From Paenibacillus sp. JNUCC32 (GTDB taxonomy: Bacteria > Bacillota > Bacilli > Paenibacillales > Paenibacillaceae), in NCBI RefSeq assembly GCF_014863545.1, contig NZ_CP062260.1, positions 4,667,501 to 4,731,500 on the forward strand: DNA of 64,000 bases. The letters run 5' to 3'. Made by a program: the position numbers and the translations under genes. The stretch's first letter is position 1. The number at the start of each line of letters is the position of its first letter. The notes below the pieces were generated by a model. It saw nothing but the letters and a program-made list of their open reading frames with translations. It did not search any database and was not told the origin of the DNA. Shown here piece by piece: positions 45,571 to 55,005 of the stretch.

Positions 45571-47436
45571 TTAAAACGGAAAGAACAGCGGCAGTACCGC
45601 CATCATGACGAGCCCGATCGTCAGTTGAAGCGGCAGGCCGACCTTCACGTAATGGCTGAATTTATAACGTCCTGCCGACATGACGAGCGCGTTGGGCGGC
45701 GTGGAGAACGGGGACGCAAAACACATGCTCGCTCCAATCGAAACGGCGAACAGAAACGGATACGGACTGGCTCCCATCTGGATCGCAGCCGATAACGCAA
45801 TCGGCGCGAATAATACCGCGCAGGCGGTATTGCTGATAAACAGCGTTAGCAGCGAAGTGGTGAAATACACCCCTGCCAGCAGGGCAAGCGATCCATAGCT
45901 GCCCAGGGAATGAACCAGCATATCCGAGATCAGCGTGGCGGCTCCCGTCTTCTCGATGGCAATGGACATCGGGATCATCCCTCCAATAAGGACGATGCTC
46001 TCCCAGTTGACCGTCTTATAGGCTTCCTCCATGTTGCGCACGCAGCCGAACACCACCATCAACACCGCGGCAATCATCACGGAGGCCACCGCCGGAATCC
46101 ATTCCGTCACGAGCAAGATCACCATCAGCAGCATGATCCCCGCCGCGATCGGCGCTTTGTGATCCATCGTCAATTTGCGCGACTCCTCTGCAGGCTGCCC
46201 CACCACCACGACATCCGTCTGCTCCGCTGCCAGCAGGGCAATGTCCTTCCACGTGCCCTGCACGAGCAGCGCGTCGCCAAAGCGCATTTTCTCTTCCTTC
46301 AGATGATGCAGCAAATACTGTTCTTTACGCTGTATGCCCAGAATGTTCACCCGATACTTCTCGCGGAATCCCGAATGCTTGACGAGCCGGCCGATCAGAC
46401 GCGAGGACGGCGTCAGCATCACCTCCGCAATGCCGACGTCGCTTGTGGCGTACTGCGACTCTTCGTCATGTTTACGATGCTCGGGCACACCCTGGTCCAG
46501 CATGACAAGCCCGTATGTCTCCGCAAACTCCGATGCCCGCTCGAATGGACCATTCACGTACAGAATATCCTCTTCCTCTATCACGGTCCCGGGACCTGCG
46601 ATCTCCTGGTTGATCGTTTTGAAGAATTGATTCTTGGCCGACATTTTACGGCGGATTTCAATGATGTTGATTTCGAACTGTGCCGGAATATCCAGCTCCC
46701 GCAGCGTCTTGGAGCGAATGGAGGAATCGGCTCCGACCTGAATCCGATACAGGTTCTGGGTCAGCCGATACTGCTTGGCCAGCTCCCTGAGCGAGCGTCC
46801 GCCCTGGTTCCCCGTTCTTCCTTCTTCATTGCTGGGAAGATAACGGCGAAGGAACAATATCGCGAGAATCCCGGTTGCCAGACACACCAGGCCGATCGGC
46901 AGAAAAGCAAAAAACGACAACCGTTCGTACCCTGCGTTAATCAGCGTCTCCTGAATCACAAGGTTCGGCGGCGTTCCGATCAAGGTGAGCATGCCGCCCA
47001 AGCTGCTTGCAAACGCAAGGGGCATCAGCAGCCGCCCCGGATTGATCTCCGCGCTGTATGCCAGGCTGACAACGATGGGCAGCATCACCGCTACCGTGCC
47101 CGTATTACTTACGAATCCGCCGATGAGCGACGTCACCAGCATGATCATGATCAAGAGCCGGGTCTCGCTTCCTCCGCCCAGCTTCAGCAGCTTCCCGCTG
47201 GCCATCTTGGCCAGCCCGGTCTGGAAAATCCCGCCCCCCACAACAAACAAACCGATCATCATGATGACAACCGAATTGGAAAAGCCCGACAGGGCTTCAG
47301 CCGGACTTAAAATGTCCGTTAGCATAAGTACCATCAACACGCCGATCGCGACCAAATCCGACCGCACTTTTCCCGACATGAACAATACGGATGCCACGGC
47401 CAAAACAGACAACGTAATGATCATCGGTCCATTCAT
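45571..47436 (-). CDS. SLC13/DASS-family anion transporter with RCK_C domains
   Basis: This 621-residue membrane protein has two blocks of membrane segments (about 1-200 and 420-620) around a cytosolic centre. SNTGTVAVMLPIV and SNTACAVLFAPIALSAAIQMG are the paired SNT motifs of the divalent-anion symporter family, which bind substrate carboxylate and sodium. The central region (about 210-400) contains two RCK_C (TrkA_C) domains, a plan found in putative sulfate or dicarboxylate permeases. The transported ion is unknown. It is monocistronic, with its own terminator. Confidence 0.9.
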   Translation of the reverse strand: MNGPMIITLSVLAVASVLFMSGKVRSDLVAIGVLMVLMLTDILSPAEALSGFSNSVVIMMIGLFVVGGGIFQTGLAKMASGKLLKLGGGSETRLLIMIMLVTSLIGGFVSNTGTVAVMLPIVVSLAYSAEINPGRLLMPLAFASSLGGMLTLIGTPPNLVIQETLINAGYERLSFFAFLPIGLVCLATGILAILFLRRYLPSNEEGRTGNQGGRSLRELAKQYRLTQNLYRIQVGADSSIRSKTLRELDIPAQFEINIIEIRRKMSAKNQFFKTINQEIAGPGTVIEEEDILYVNGPFERASEFAETYGLVMLDQGVPEHRKHDEESQYATSDVGIAEVMLTPSSRLIGRLVKHSGFREKYRVNILGIQRKEQYLLHHLKEEKMRFGDALLVQGTWKDIALLAAEQTDVVVVGQPAEESRKLTMDHKAPIAAGIMLLMVILLVTEWIPAVASVMIAAVLMVVFGCVRNMEEAYKTVNWESIVLIGGMIPMSIAIEKTGAATLISDMLVHSLGSYGSLALLAGVYFTTSLLTLFISNTACAVLFAPIALSAAIQMGASPYPFLFAVSIGASMCFASPFSTPPNALVMSAGRYKFSHYVKVGLPLQLTIGLVMMAVLPLFFPF

Positions 47437-47749
47437 TCCTTGATCCCCCTATAATGCCATATCTATGTTTCTTCCAAGATTCGACATTCGATAAACCTTT
47501 CCCTGCCCATTTCACGGATCTGCCACTTTCCGGTCCGGAGCGGGCGGCCAATCTGCGCCAACGTCACACCACCCATTCAAGGGAAATGATGTAGTATTGT
47601 AACACCTGCCGGGAGCATCTCATGTTAAAAACGTCACAACCCTGTGTGCAAATCTTTAGGCGATATCCCCATCCGATCCTCTATCGAACCGTCGACCATA
47701 ACGAGGGGTAAACAAAGAACTTCTCTCGTAGGCCGTCACGGGGGAATCA
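47437..47749. other. Intergenic stretch without recognised gene
   Basis: This lies between the SLC13-type gene and the GDSL hydrolase terminator. It must hold the transporter's promoter, but no convincing -35/-10 pair, structured RNA or small gene was recognised. Confidence 0.4.
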
Positions 47750-47790
47750 CAAAAAAAGCTGCATCGGCTCCTTCCAGCCGGTGCAGCTTG
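47750..47790 (-). terminator. Terminator of the GDSL hydrolase gene
   Basis: AAGCTGCA-CGGCT and AGCCG-TGCAGCTT form the stem (47757-47789). On the minus strand it is followed by a run of seven T, 10 bp after the stop codon. Confidence 0.9.
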
Positions 47791-47799
47791 CTCATGGAA

Positions 47800-49062
47800 T
47801 TACAAATTGATGAATGCGGTACGCAATTTGGAACTGTACTGAACGTCAAATCCCAGGCCGGATGCAATCACGGCGAGCGGCACGTAGGTTTTATCCTCTT
47901 TTCCTACCTTGTGCAGGAAAGCCGGCGTATCGATCGGTACGGCCGTTCCGTTGACTTGAACGGTTTTGGCGCCGATCTTCACCACGACCGTCTGGTCTCC
48001 AAAGGTAATCGTTGCGCTGGATGTTTTATTCTCCCATTTGGTAGTCGCCCCCACCGCGTTCACGATATCTTGTATGGCTACGTAATTCAGGTTGTCGCGG
48101 AGGATCGGCTTGTATGGCGTATTCAGCTCCTGCCCTTTCACGACGATGCGCATCGGCTGCCCCTCATTTTGAACAGGAGGTTTCTGATAGCTGCCCCAGA
48201 TCGTCTCGGCAAACACGCTGGCCATCGTTTCGTATCCGTATTGGTTCGGATGGATGTCATCCTTCAGGATATGGGTCATCGTCAGCTCGGAGCCCACGAA
48301 TTTCTTCGCGACATGCGCTACCTTGATGTCTACGCCCTGGGTTGCAAAACCGCCGGCCACCCCGTCCACCAGCTTCGTGAACTCACCGGATGCCGCAAGC
48401 AGTTTTGCGTACGCGACGTCATCGGCGATTTTGGGAACCGGGTTATACTGGTCGGCCACTACGATCGCGGCATCCGGATTCAGGGAATGCAGGCCTGTAA
48501 TGACGGATGACATGTTGTCCTTATAGATCTGGAACAGATCCTGCATCTTGGCTTGCAGCTGCTCATCGCTTAACGTTTCCACGGTGCTGACAAGACTCAT
48601 CATGTCATTGCCGCCGATCGTAATGGTGATCAGATCGGCTTCGGCGATAATCGGCTTGGCTTTCGCTGCATCGGCGCCTATCTGCTTGGTCCGCGGATCG
48701 ATGCTGCTGAGTCCCGGCTGCAGCTCCTCCGGCGTGATCGCCCGTTCATCCAGGACGGCCTTGACGTAGTTGTTCAGCCCGTCGGTCTTCAACCCGCCGA
48801 TCCCCAGATTCGTGACTTCGGTCCGGCCATGGAACAGCCCCTGCTCATACAGCCGGTCAACAAAACCGTACGGTTTGCTGTTCAGATCCATTCCCGGCTC
48901 ATACCCGACGGTCAGCGAATCCCCCAGCGTTACGATACGATATGTATGCTTAGCCGCAGCCTCATCGGCATAAGCCGGCGCAACGCCCGGTCCGACTAGC
49001 GCCACCGCGAGCGTCAAGCTGCCGGTTACTGCCGCCAGCCCCTTCTTCCATTGTTTGAACAT
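47800..49062 (-). CDS. Secreted SGNH/GDSL hydrolase with C-terminal copper-amine-oxidase-like domain
   Basis: This 420-residue protein has a signal peptide (about 1-32, ending AYA). The SGNH domain (about 38-300) shows block I VTLGDSLTVGYEPG with nucleophile Ser49, a Gly block (NLGIGGLKTDG), IGGNDM for the oxyanion hole, and DDIHPNQYG with the catalytic Asp and His. It would cleave an ester on a surface glycan or lipid. The C-terminal part (about 310-420) resembles the copper amine oxidase N-terminal domain also seen in the deacetylase at 31905. AAGGGAG precedes the ATG. Confidence 0.92.
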   Translation of the reverse strand: MFKQWKKGLAAVTGSLTLAVALVGPGVAPAYADEAAAKHTYRIVTLGDSLTVGYEPGMDLNSKPYGFVDRLYEQGLFHGRTEVTNLGIGGLKTDGLNNYVKAVLDERAITPEELQPGLSSIDPRTKQIGADAAKAKPIIAEADLITITIGGNDMMSLVSTVETLSDEQLQAKMQDLFQIYKDNMSSVITGLHSLNPDAAIVVADQYNPVPKIADDVAYAKLLAASGEFTKLVDGVAGGFATQGVDIKVAHVAKKFVGSELTMTHILKDDIHPNQYGYETMASVFAETIWGSYQKPPVQNEGQPMRIVVKGQELNTPYKPILRDNLNYVAIQDIVNAVGATTKWENKTSSATITFGDQTVVVKIGAKTVQVNGTAVPIDTPAFLHKVGKEDKTYVPLAVIASGLGFDVQYSSKLRTAFINL

Positions 49063-49136
49063 GACTTCACTCCCTTAACGTCGAATATCTTGATACATCC
49101 TTATTTTACCACCACCATCAGGCGAATGGTACCGAA

Positions 49137-49472
49137 TCAAGCCGGACGAGACGGCTTCATGAGAAGATAAGCGAATAGATAACCTATGGAGGTAACTCCA
49201 AACCAAGCAAATATCCCTGGCGTGCCTGCTATATACAGGCTTGGCAGTATCGACCATCCAAAAGCAATCAGCAGCAGCATTCTGTACGAATACACCATCG
49301 CAATCAACGCCAAGCAGCCTGGCAGAAAGAGCATAATGAACGTATTCAGGGCCGGACTCCAGTTCATAACGTCCGTATACGGATTAAAGATGATAAGTAT
49401 GCACCACAACAGGATGGAACCCACACCTGATAATCCTGCCAAAAAATGAGAAGCCTTCAGCTGAACCCGCAT
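49137..49472 (-). CDS. Small integral membrane protein of unknown function
   Basis: This 111-residue protein has about four predicted membrane segments (around 10-30, 43-62, 64-82 and 86-105) and short charged ends. No family was recognised. AGGAG is five bases before the ATG, and the length without stops in a strongly hydrophobic frame supports a real gene. It lies 74 bp upstream of the GDSL hydrolase gene in the same direction, possibly cotranscribed. No function can be inferred. Confidence 0.75.
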   Translation of the reverse strand: MRVQLKASHFLAGLSGVGSILLWCILIIFNPYTDVMNWSPALNTFIMLFLPGCLALIAMVYSYRMLLLIAFGWSILPSLYIAGTPGIFAWFGVTSIGYLFAYLLMKPSRPA

Positions 49473-49561
49473 TGTTTCTCCTCCCCCCTATATGGACAAG
49501 GTCGCACATCCTGACTCCGACATTCACCGTCTTGAAGAGTCTTATCTTGATTGCTGCACAA

Positions 49562-49592
49562 AAAAATGGACAGCCTGTTTCATGCTGTCCAT
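49562..49592 (-). terminator. Terminator downstream of the 88-residue protein gene
   Basis: ATGGACAGC/GCTGTCCAT forms a 9-bp stem. On the minus strand it is followed by a run of T. It is 60 bp past the stop of the gene at 49653. Confidence 0.88.
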
Positions 49593-49652
49593 TCCTGATA
49601 CCGAACTAGGATGATGTTACGCTCCAATACCGCAATATTCCTTGAAGCGCTA

Positions 49653-49919
49653 TCACACGCCTTCGCCTGAATCCTCAGGCTTCTCCTTCTTAACCGCCTT
49701 ATCGATATACTTGTCATAGCGGTCATCCAATTCCTTTGCCATGCTGCGGTATTTGAGCGTCTCCTCCACGATGGGGTCGAGCTGCGTCTGAATCCGGATC
49801 TCATATTTCGGAGAGAGCAGCCTGCGCTCCTCCTTCTCCCGATCCTTCTTCTCCATTTCACCGTCCGTTAACATCTCGCTGAGCTGGCGCTCCAAATCCT
49901 GATCCGACTTCTCATTCAT
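49653..49919 (-). CDS. Conserved-looking charged small protein
   Basis: This 88-residue protein is highly charged and probably helical, with many Glu, Lys and Asp residues and no membrane segment. No family was recognised. The ATG at 49919 lies ten bases after AAGGAG. A GTG three codons earlier is too close to that site. It follows the inositol-phosphatase family gene by 66 bp and ends at a clear terminator, so the two are probably cotranscribed. Confidence 0.72.
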   Translation of the reverse strand: MNEKSDQDLERQLSEMLTDGEMEKKDREKEERRLLSPKYEIRIQTQLDPIVEETLKYRSMAKELDDRYDKYIDKAVKKEKPEDSGEGV

Positions 49920-49985
49920 CGTACGCACACTCCTTTTTTCAAGCGGTTAATAGTGAACGGCATTCTCTCTGCGGATGGTGACCGT

Positions 49986-50858
49986 TTAGCGGACCAAAGC
50001 CTCGCCCGCATCTTTTAGCGTATCCAAAAAACGCTGATGAATCAACCCGTTGGTTGCCGCTAAATGACGCACCGACAGATCGTAGGGACGTCCTTCCGTA
50101 TCGGTTACTTTGCCGCCGGACTCCTGAACCAGCAGCGCGCCTGCGGCAACGTCCCAGGCACTCAAGCCGTGCTCCCAGTACCCGCTCAGCCGGCCGGCCG
50201 CCACATAAGCAAGATGAAGCGCGGCTGAACCGCCCGCCCTTACATTGCGTACCATCGGCAGCAGCGCCTGAAGCTCCGCCATGTTGAGCGGCAAGTTGAC
50301 CTTGCTGTCCAGCGGGAAGCCCGTGGCCAGCAAGCTGTCCGACAATTGTTCCTCCGTGGAGACATAGGTCGGATTGCCGTGAACGTAAGCCCCTTTGCCT
50401 TTTTCCGCCACGAACAACTCGTCCCGGGAAGGGTCGTAGATAACGCCGACAATCACTTCTCCATGATGAGCCAGCGCGATGGATACGGAGTAAAACGGAA
50501 ATCCGTGAACATAGTTCGTCGTGCCGTCCACAGGATCGATAATCCAAAGATACTCTTCGTCTTTGGCTTCCTCAAGCGCCTTCGCATAGGCATCCGTACC
50601 CGGGGCAACCCCTTCTTCTCCCAGGATCGCATGATCCGGGAAGTGCGTCAGGATCAGCTTGCGGATCATCTGCTCCGCGCCTTTGTCGACCTCGGTTACG
50701 ATATCCTGTGCCGAAGACTTGGTGTTCAGCTGCTTGACGGTGCCCAGTTTGCTCTTAATCCATTCTCCCGCTTTCGCGGCGCAATTAATGGCAACGGCGG
50801 TATAGCTCTTACTGCTGACAACATAAGGAATCTTTTCATTCTCGTTCAAAGCACTCAC
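49986..50858 (-). CDS. Inositol monophosphatase family protein
   Basis: This 290-residue cytosolic enzyme belongs to the magnesium-dependent sugar-phosphate phosphatases. The metal motifs are GEEG (Glu81/82), IIDPVDGTTN (Asp108, Asp111) and SAWDVAAG near residue 230. It may act on inositol-1-phosphate, fructose-1,6-bisphosphate or a nucleotide such as 3'-phosphoadenosine phosphate, which the fold alone does not settle. The start is GTG with only a weak ribosome binding site (AAGTAGAG), so expression may be modest. The next gene encodes a small charged protein. Confidence 0.9.
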   Translation of the reverse strand: MSALNENEKIPYVVSSKSYTAVAINCAAKAGEWIKSKLGTVKQLNTKSSAQDIVTEVDKGAEQMIRKLILTHFPDHAILGEEGVAPGTDAYAKALEEAKDEEYLWIIDPVDGTTNYVHGFPFYSVSIALAHHGEVIVGVIYDPSRDELFVAEKGKGAYVHGNPTYVSTEEQLSDSLLATGFPLDSKVNLPLNMAELQALLPMVRNVRAGGSAALHLAYVAAGRLSGYWEHGLSAWDVAAGALLVQESGGKVTDTEGRPYDLSVRHLAATNGLIHQRFLDTLKDAGEALVR

Positions 50859-51112
50859 TCTACTTTCTATATAAATCTAGTAATCTTGGAAATCTCTACA
50901 TCCTATTCCGTCATTACGGTAGCCGAAAGGGCAGCCACGCGAAAATTCCGCCTATTTCAATAAAAGTCCGTCCTATGCTGTGCACCTGAATGCTTGGCGA
51001 GAACGAACTTTTTAGTCCAATGTCATTATCTTAAGGGGAATCCCTGTTTGGCTACTTCCAACGTAACCCAAAACCCATCAACTTGCAAGTGTTAACAAGC
51101 TCAACTTATCGG

Positions 51113-52114
51113 TTAAGGGTTCACTTCGATGGAAGCACCGTCGAGTATGGTAATGCCCTCTTCCGTATAATTTCCCAGATCCCTCATCAGGTCAAACAAG
51201 GCGCCGTCCTTCATCTTCGCTTCAATCATCACGTCCACTTTCGGTGTAACCCCGGCAATATTCCTTAAAAAAGCCAGCAGCGGCACGACATCCACCCCGT
51301 CCGCATGGCTGCGGATATCGGTCTTGCTCTTGGGGCTGGAGACATGAATCTTCGGCGGGAGCGGCTGAGCCGGCTCCGAATCGGCCTGCGCCAGCGGCGT
51401 CTCCCAGGTGCGAAGGATATCCGGCCACAGCTCCCAGGACGCCTCGCCGTCGTTATTGACCCACTGGTGATGGATGTCCAGCACCATCGGCAGCCCGGTC
51501 TGCTGGCATACTGCCAGCGTTTCCTGGGCTGTAAAGGTTTTATCGTCATTTTCAAGGGTCAGCCGTTCCTTGATGTGCGGGTCAAGCTCATGAAAATGTT
51601 CAACGAATCGGGCCGCTGCCGAAGGCTTGTCCCCATAAGCTCCCCCAATGTGAATGTTATTCTTCATGGAAGCAGGCAGTTCCATCGCCTGCAGCATGCG
51701 AACGTGCGACTCCAAGTCGCGAACCGAATTGACCAGCACTTCGGGACGCGGCGTGCTCAGCACCGTAAAATGATCCGGATGGAAGGAAACCCGCATCCCG
51801 TGTTTTTTCACGAATTCCCCAATGGCCTGAAAGCCTTCCCGCAAAGCCGGGAACGGGTCCCAGTCCCGCATGTCGTTATGCGTGGCCAGCGGAATCAGCT
51901 TGGACGAGAAGCGGTATACCTTGATATCGTGAGCCGCATTATGCTTCAGAAGCCGAAGGGTATTATGTAGGTTCTCATTCGCGATCCGCTCCAGTTTGTG
52001 CAGGCCGGCCTCACGGTCATTCAGCTTCATGAAACTCTTCATCGTCATCGTCTTGGAAGGAGAAGCATTCTGCACGACCGTGGACATGGCCACATAACCG
52101 AAACGGACAATCAT
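51113..52114 (-). CDS. uvsE: UV damage endonuclease
   Basis: This 333-residue TIM-barrel enzyme nicks DNA 5' to UV photoproducts and starts an excision repair route separate from UvrABC. It begins MIVRFGYVAMS, typical of UvsE/UVDE, and contains ALREGFQAIGEFVKKHGMRV, FHPDHFTV, ENDD and LDIHHQWVN, which provide the three-metal site His, Glu and Asp residues. GGAG lies before the ATG. Its start overlaps the stop of the small upstream gene by four bases (ATGA), so translation is coupled. Confidence 0.95.
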   Translation of the reverse strand: MIVRFGYVAMSTVVQNASPSKTMTMKSFMKLNDREAGLHKLERIANENLHNTLRLLKHNAAHDIKVYRFSSKLIPLATHNDMRDWDPFPALREGFQAIGEFVKKHGMRVSFHPDHFTVLSTPRPEVLVNSVRDLESHVRMLQAMELPASMKNNIHIGGAYGDKPSAAARFVEHFHELDPHIKERLTLENDDKTFTAQETLAVCQQTGLPMVLDIHHQWVNNDGEASWELWPDILRTWETPLAQADSEPAQPLPPKIHVSSPKSKTDIRSHADGVDVVPLLAFLRNIAGVTPKVDVMIEAKMKDGALFDLMRDLGNYTEEGITILDGASIEVNP

Positions 52115-52428
52115 GCATGGTCTCCGAAGAACATCTCGTGCGCGAGCGCGGTCTGTACGCGCGCTTCCTCATCCGTCAATTTGCGGATGAGCTGCAGCTC
52201 GACTGAAGTGACCTCCCGCCCCTGGAAGTTGATCTCCGATACGCATGCGGTGATCAGGACGATGGCCACCGCCCGGTTATCCGGCGTATAGGCAATGACC
52301 TTCTGTCCCGTCGGAAACACCCGGAGCCCGTCCTTCAGCATTTTGCCGCGGCCGTATTCCAGCAGCTCGTAGAGCTCCTGCTCGCTTTTAAACTTACAAA
52401 CGGAATTGAACTCGGTTTGAAATCCCAT
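52111..52428 (-). CDS. Small soluble protein coupled to uvsE
   Basis: This 105-residue protein has no signal or membrane segment. It begins MGFQTEFNSVCKF, and the pattern of short helices and strands suggests a compact cytosolic domain. The family was not recognised. The ATG at 52428 follows AAAGGAAG at nine bases, and the longer frame to 52467 lacks a site. The four-base overlap with uvsE suggests a linked role in or with UV repair, but that is only inferred from position. Confidence 0.8.
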   Translation of the reverse strand: MGFQTEFNSVCKFKSEQELYELLEYGRGKMLKDGLRVFPTGQKVIAYTPDNRAVAIVLITACVSEINFQGREVTSVELQLIRKLTDEEARVQTALAHEMFFGDHA

Positions 52429-52526
52429 ATCATGTCTCTTCCTTTCATCCCAAAATATTAGACTCAAGGGGAGCCGTAATGAATAGCGCGGACTCCCCCT
52501 GGTGTTTCATATCCTATTGTGACGGC

Positions 52527-53621
52527 TTACGCCTGGTTCTCATAAATCAGGGATTGCTTGCGATGGTACCGCTCAAGGCCCAGCTCGATCATCCGGTCAA
52601 GCAGCTCGCGATAGGAAACGCCCGTCTCCCGCCACAAGAGCGGGTACATGCTGAACGGCGTAAAGCCCGGCATCGTGTTCACTTCGTTGATCAGTATCGC
52701 ACCGTCCGAACGGCGGACAAAGAAGTCGGCGCGGGTAATGCCCCCGCCCTCAATCGCTTTGAAGGCGGCAATGGCCAGGTCGCGCAGACGATCCGCCGTA
52801 TCCGGGTCGATCTCGGCCGGGATTTGCATCTGCGATTGTCCATCCGTATATTTGGCCGCGTAGTCATAGTATTCACTGGAAGAGACGATTTCACCCGGAA
52901 CGGACGCCATCGGCTCGTCATTGCCGAGCACGCTGACCTCCACTTCGCGCGCATCGACGAACTCTTCAACGATGATCTTGTCATCGAAGCGGAGCGCGGA
53001 TTCAATCGCTGCCTTCAGCTGCTCCCGGTTCTTGGCCTTGGAAATCCCGACGCTCGAGCCGAGGTTAGCCGGCTTGACGAAGCTCGGGAATCCGAGTTTG
53101 TCCTCGATGTTCTTGAGCACTTCATGCTGGCTCCGCTCCCACTGGGTGCGGTTGAAATAGCAGTACTCGCATTGCGGCAATCCTGCCTGGGCAAAGAGCT
53201 TCTTCATGACGACTTTGTCCATCCCGGCAGCGGATGCAAGCACGCCGGTTCCCACGTAAGGGATGTCCGCCATTTCGAACAGCCCCTGGATCGTCCCGTC
53301 CTCGCCGAACGTCCCGTGAAGCAGCGGGAACATAATATCGACCGCCTGATTCTCTTCCCCGTACAGTCTGCTGAACACGGCGTTCAGCGCCGTTTGCGTG
53401 CCTTCCCCTTCAGCCAGCTTCAATTCCTCCTGCCGGGCGAAAGGAGCCGACATCTTGCTGCCGATTCTCCAGGTTCCCTGTTTTGAAATATAAAACGGGA
53501 CAATCTCGTATTTATCAAAATCAAAAGCGTTCATGACCGCGAATGCCGTGGATAGCGACACCTCATGCTCGCCGGATTTTCCCCCGTATACTAAACCAAC
53601 CGTCAATTTATCCTGTCCCAT
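52527..53621 (-). CDS. ddl: D-alanine--D-alanine ligase
   Basis: This 364-residue ATP-grasp enzyme joins two D-alanines for peptidoglycan synthesis in the cytosol. The N-terminal motif [16 protein letters not shown] and the central [16 protein letters not shown] and [15 protein letters not shown] motifs are the family's substrate and ATP/Mg sites. Length is normal for the Ddl type with the longer inserts. GAGAGG precedes the ATG at 53621. Twelve further upstream codons have no ribosome binding site. It lies 46 bp after the amidase-domain gene. Confidence 0.96.
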   Translation of the reverse strand: MGQDKLTVGLVYGGKSGEHEVSLSTAFAVMNAFDFDKYEIVPFYISKQGTWRIGSKMSAPFARQEELKLAEGEGTQTALNAVFSRLYGEENQAVDIMFPLLHGTFGEDGTIQGLFEMADIPYVGTGVLASAAGMDKVVMKKLFAQAGLPQCEYCYFNRTQWERSQHEVLKNIEDKLGFPSFVKPANLGSSVGISKAKNREQLKAAIESALRFDDKIIVEEFVDAREVEVSVLGNDEPMASVPGEIVSSSEYYDYAAKYTDGQSQMQIPAEIDPDTADRLRDLAIAAFKAIEGGGITRADFFVRRSDGAILINEVNTMPGFTPFSMYPLLWRETGVSYRELLDRMIELGLERYHRKQSLIYENQA

Positions 53622-53666
53622 GTTAACCTCTCTCTTGTCCGTATTGCAGCATGACATGCTGTCATC

Positions 53667-54689
53667 TTAAAAATAATCGGGAATATGGTAAAACCGGTAT
53701 TCGGTGTTATCGTTCCAAGCATAGGAATCCCGGTAGTCCCAATAGCGGTGGCGGCTCGACACCGTATGCGCATTAACCAGCGGCATCCCGCCCGCGTCAA
53801 ACGCCGTCACGATGGTGCTGTGCTGAAACGCGCCGTCGCCGTCCCAGTCGTACACGATGACGTCCCCCAGCATCAGCTGTTCGGGACGCTCCACCCGCTC
53901 GGCCCGAAGCCCCGTGGTACTGGCATTCAGATAATGCGCGAAGCTGTTCGACACCGCCCAGCTGTAGCTCCACCACTCCCGTTTGTTGACGTATCCCTTG
54001 TACCACCATCCCGTTTCTCTTTTACCAGTATAGTGGATTGGGGCTTTGCCTGCAAAGAGGCACTGGGAGATATAGTTCGTGCAATCCACGTCGAATTCCT
54101 CAAACTCCGGATTCCCCGAATCCCACCAACGGTCGGCATAGGCAGCCGCGGCTTCGCGTTCGTAACGTCCCGATCGCGGACTGCTGCCAGCGGCGTATAC
54201 GCGTCCGTTCATGAAAGGAGTGGACGGCTCCCTTCCGGCCGCGTCCGAGCCTGCTCCCGGAATATCGGCCCTTTGCAAAGGATGGCGTTCATCCTGCAGA
54301 CGTTCGATGCCGACGATCAGCCAGGCATCCCCGTCCCGAATCAGCGTCAGCCGTTCCCCGACAACCGTGTCTTCCCGATGCGTCATCCCTCTTTTTTCAT
54401 AATAAAAGACGCTGTGGAGCCGCACGTCGGCGACCACATCATCCTCCGTTTCCCTCAGTATGCGCTGAAGACGGGCACGGGTCTCGCTCTTAAGCGGCGT
54501 TGCCTCCCGCTCCGCATACCACGATTGCAGGCGAAACTGCCTCTCTCCTCTCTCTACCAGGTAGTTCAGGTCCGCCACAATCTGCTCTTTCAGGCCTGAG
54601 GAATAGTCCACGCGATTTTGGTTATATTGATTGACGTAAATATATAGAGCTTGCTTCCAAGGCTTCTCGGCTTGCTTCAAACTGTTCAT
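53667..54689 (-). CDS. Amidase-domain (amidase_6 type) protein without signal peptide
   Basis: This 340-residue protein has an N-terminal region (about 1-160) that resembles a regulatory or adaptor part and a C-terminal putative cysteine amidase domain (about 175-340). The likely catalytic Cys203 is in [10 protein letters not shown] and the His290 in FQHSTIV, followed by [18 protein letters not shown]. Members of this family are often spore or cell wall associated. No signal peptide or membrane segment is visible, so secretion would need another route or the protein acts inside the cell. The ATG at 54689 has GAGGAGGAG before it. The ddl gene follows. Confidence 0.88.
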   Translation of the reverse strand: MNSLKQAEKPWKQALYIYVNQYNQNRVDYSSGLKEQIVADLNYLVERGERQFRLQSWYAEREATPLKSETRARLQRILRETEDDVVADVRLHSVFYYEKRGMTHREDTVVGERLTLIRDGDAWLIVGIERLQDERHPLQRADIPGAGSDAAGREPSTPFMNGRVYAAGSSPRSGRYEREAAAAYADRWWDSGNPEFEEFDVDCTNYISQCLFAGKAPIHYTGKRETGWWYKGYVNKREWWSYSWAVSNSFAHYLNASTTGLRAERVERPEQLMLGDVIVYDWDGDGAFQHSTIVTAFDAGGMPLVNAHTVSSRHRYWDYRDSYAWNDNTEYRFYHIPDYF

Positions 54690-54871
54690 CCTCTCTCCTC
54701 CTCTAACCTTGCCATTCACGCCGTTCCCTATCACAACTATATGAAGCAAATCTTCAGGCTATGAACTTCGGTCAAGAGATTGCAGAAACACGGGATTGCA
54801 GCGGCTGTTTTCCGGTAAGAAAACAGGCTTGTTTTCACCTTTTTGAAATGCGTTTCTTCTATAAAAAATGC

Positions 54872-54900
54872 TTTACGCGGGGAGTTGAAAACGTTATACT
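54872..54900 (+). promoter_or_regulatory. Sigma-A promoter of acnA
   Basis: TTTACG (54872-54877) and TATACT (54895-54900) on the plus strand are 17 bases apart. The transcript would have a leader of about 100 bases, with the dyad at 54925-54943 near +18 to +36. Confidence 0.65.
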
Positions 54901-54924
54901 TAAAGTAGTTAATTTATGAAATTA

Positions 54925-54943
54925 GGTTTCATCTAGTGAAACC
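54925..54943. promoter_or_regulatory. Dyad in the acnA leader, possible IclR operator
   Basis: GGTTTCA-TCTAG-TGAAACC is a 7-bp inverted repeat. Its GTTTCAT-N3-GTGAAACC core differs from the dyad in front of the IclR gene (59058-59074) only in the middle four bases. It could also be a small RNA hairpin. Confidence 0.6.
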
Positions 54944-55005
54944 AAAAAGGATTTAACCCTAACTGTCTTTATTCGATTTATGAAATGACTTAAGGAGGTT
55001 CATCA

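Noticed and set aside
45910..47310. A 466-codon plus-strand frame opposite the SLC13-type transporter
   Set aside because: It is the antisense of a well-supported gene and is rich in His, Arg and Gln as expected for a shadow frame. It has no ribosome binding site or family motif.
54843..54856. A cre-like sequence (TGAAATGCGTTTCT) upstream of the acnA promoter
   Set aside because: It has one extra base in the first half compared with the cre consensus and lies upstream of the -35 box. The evidence for CcpA control of acnA is too weak.
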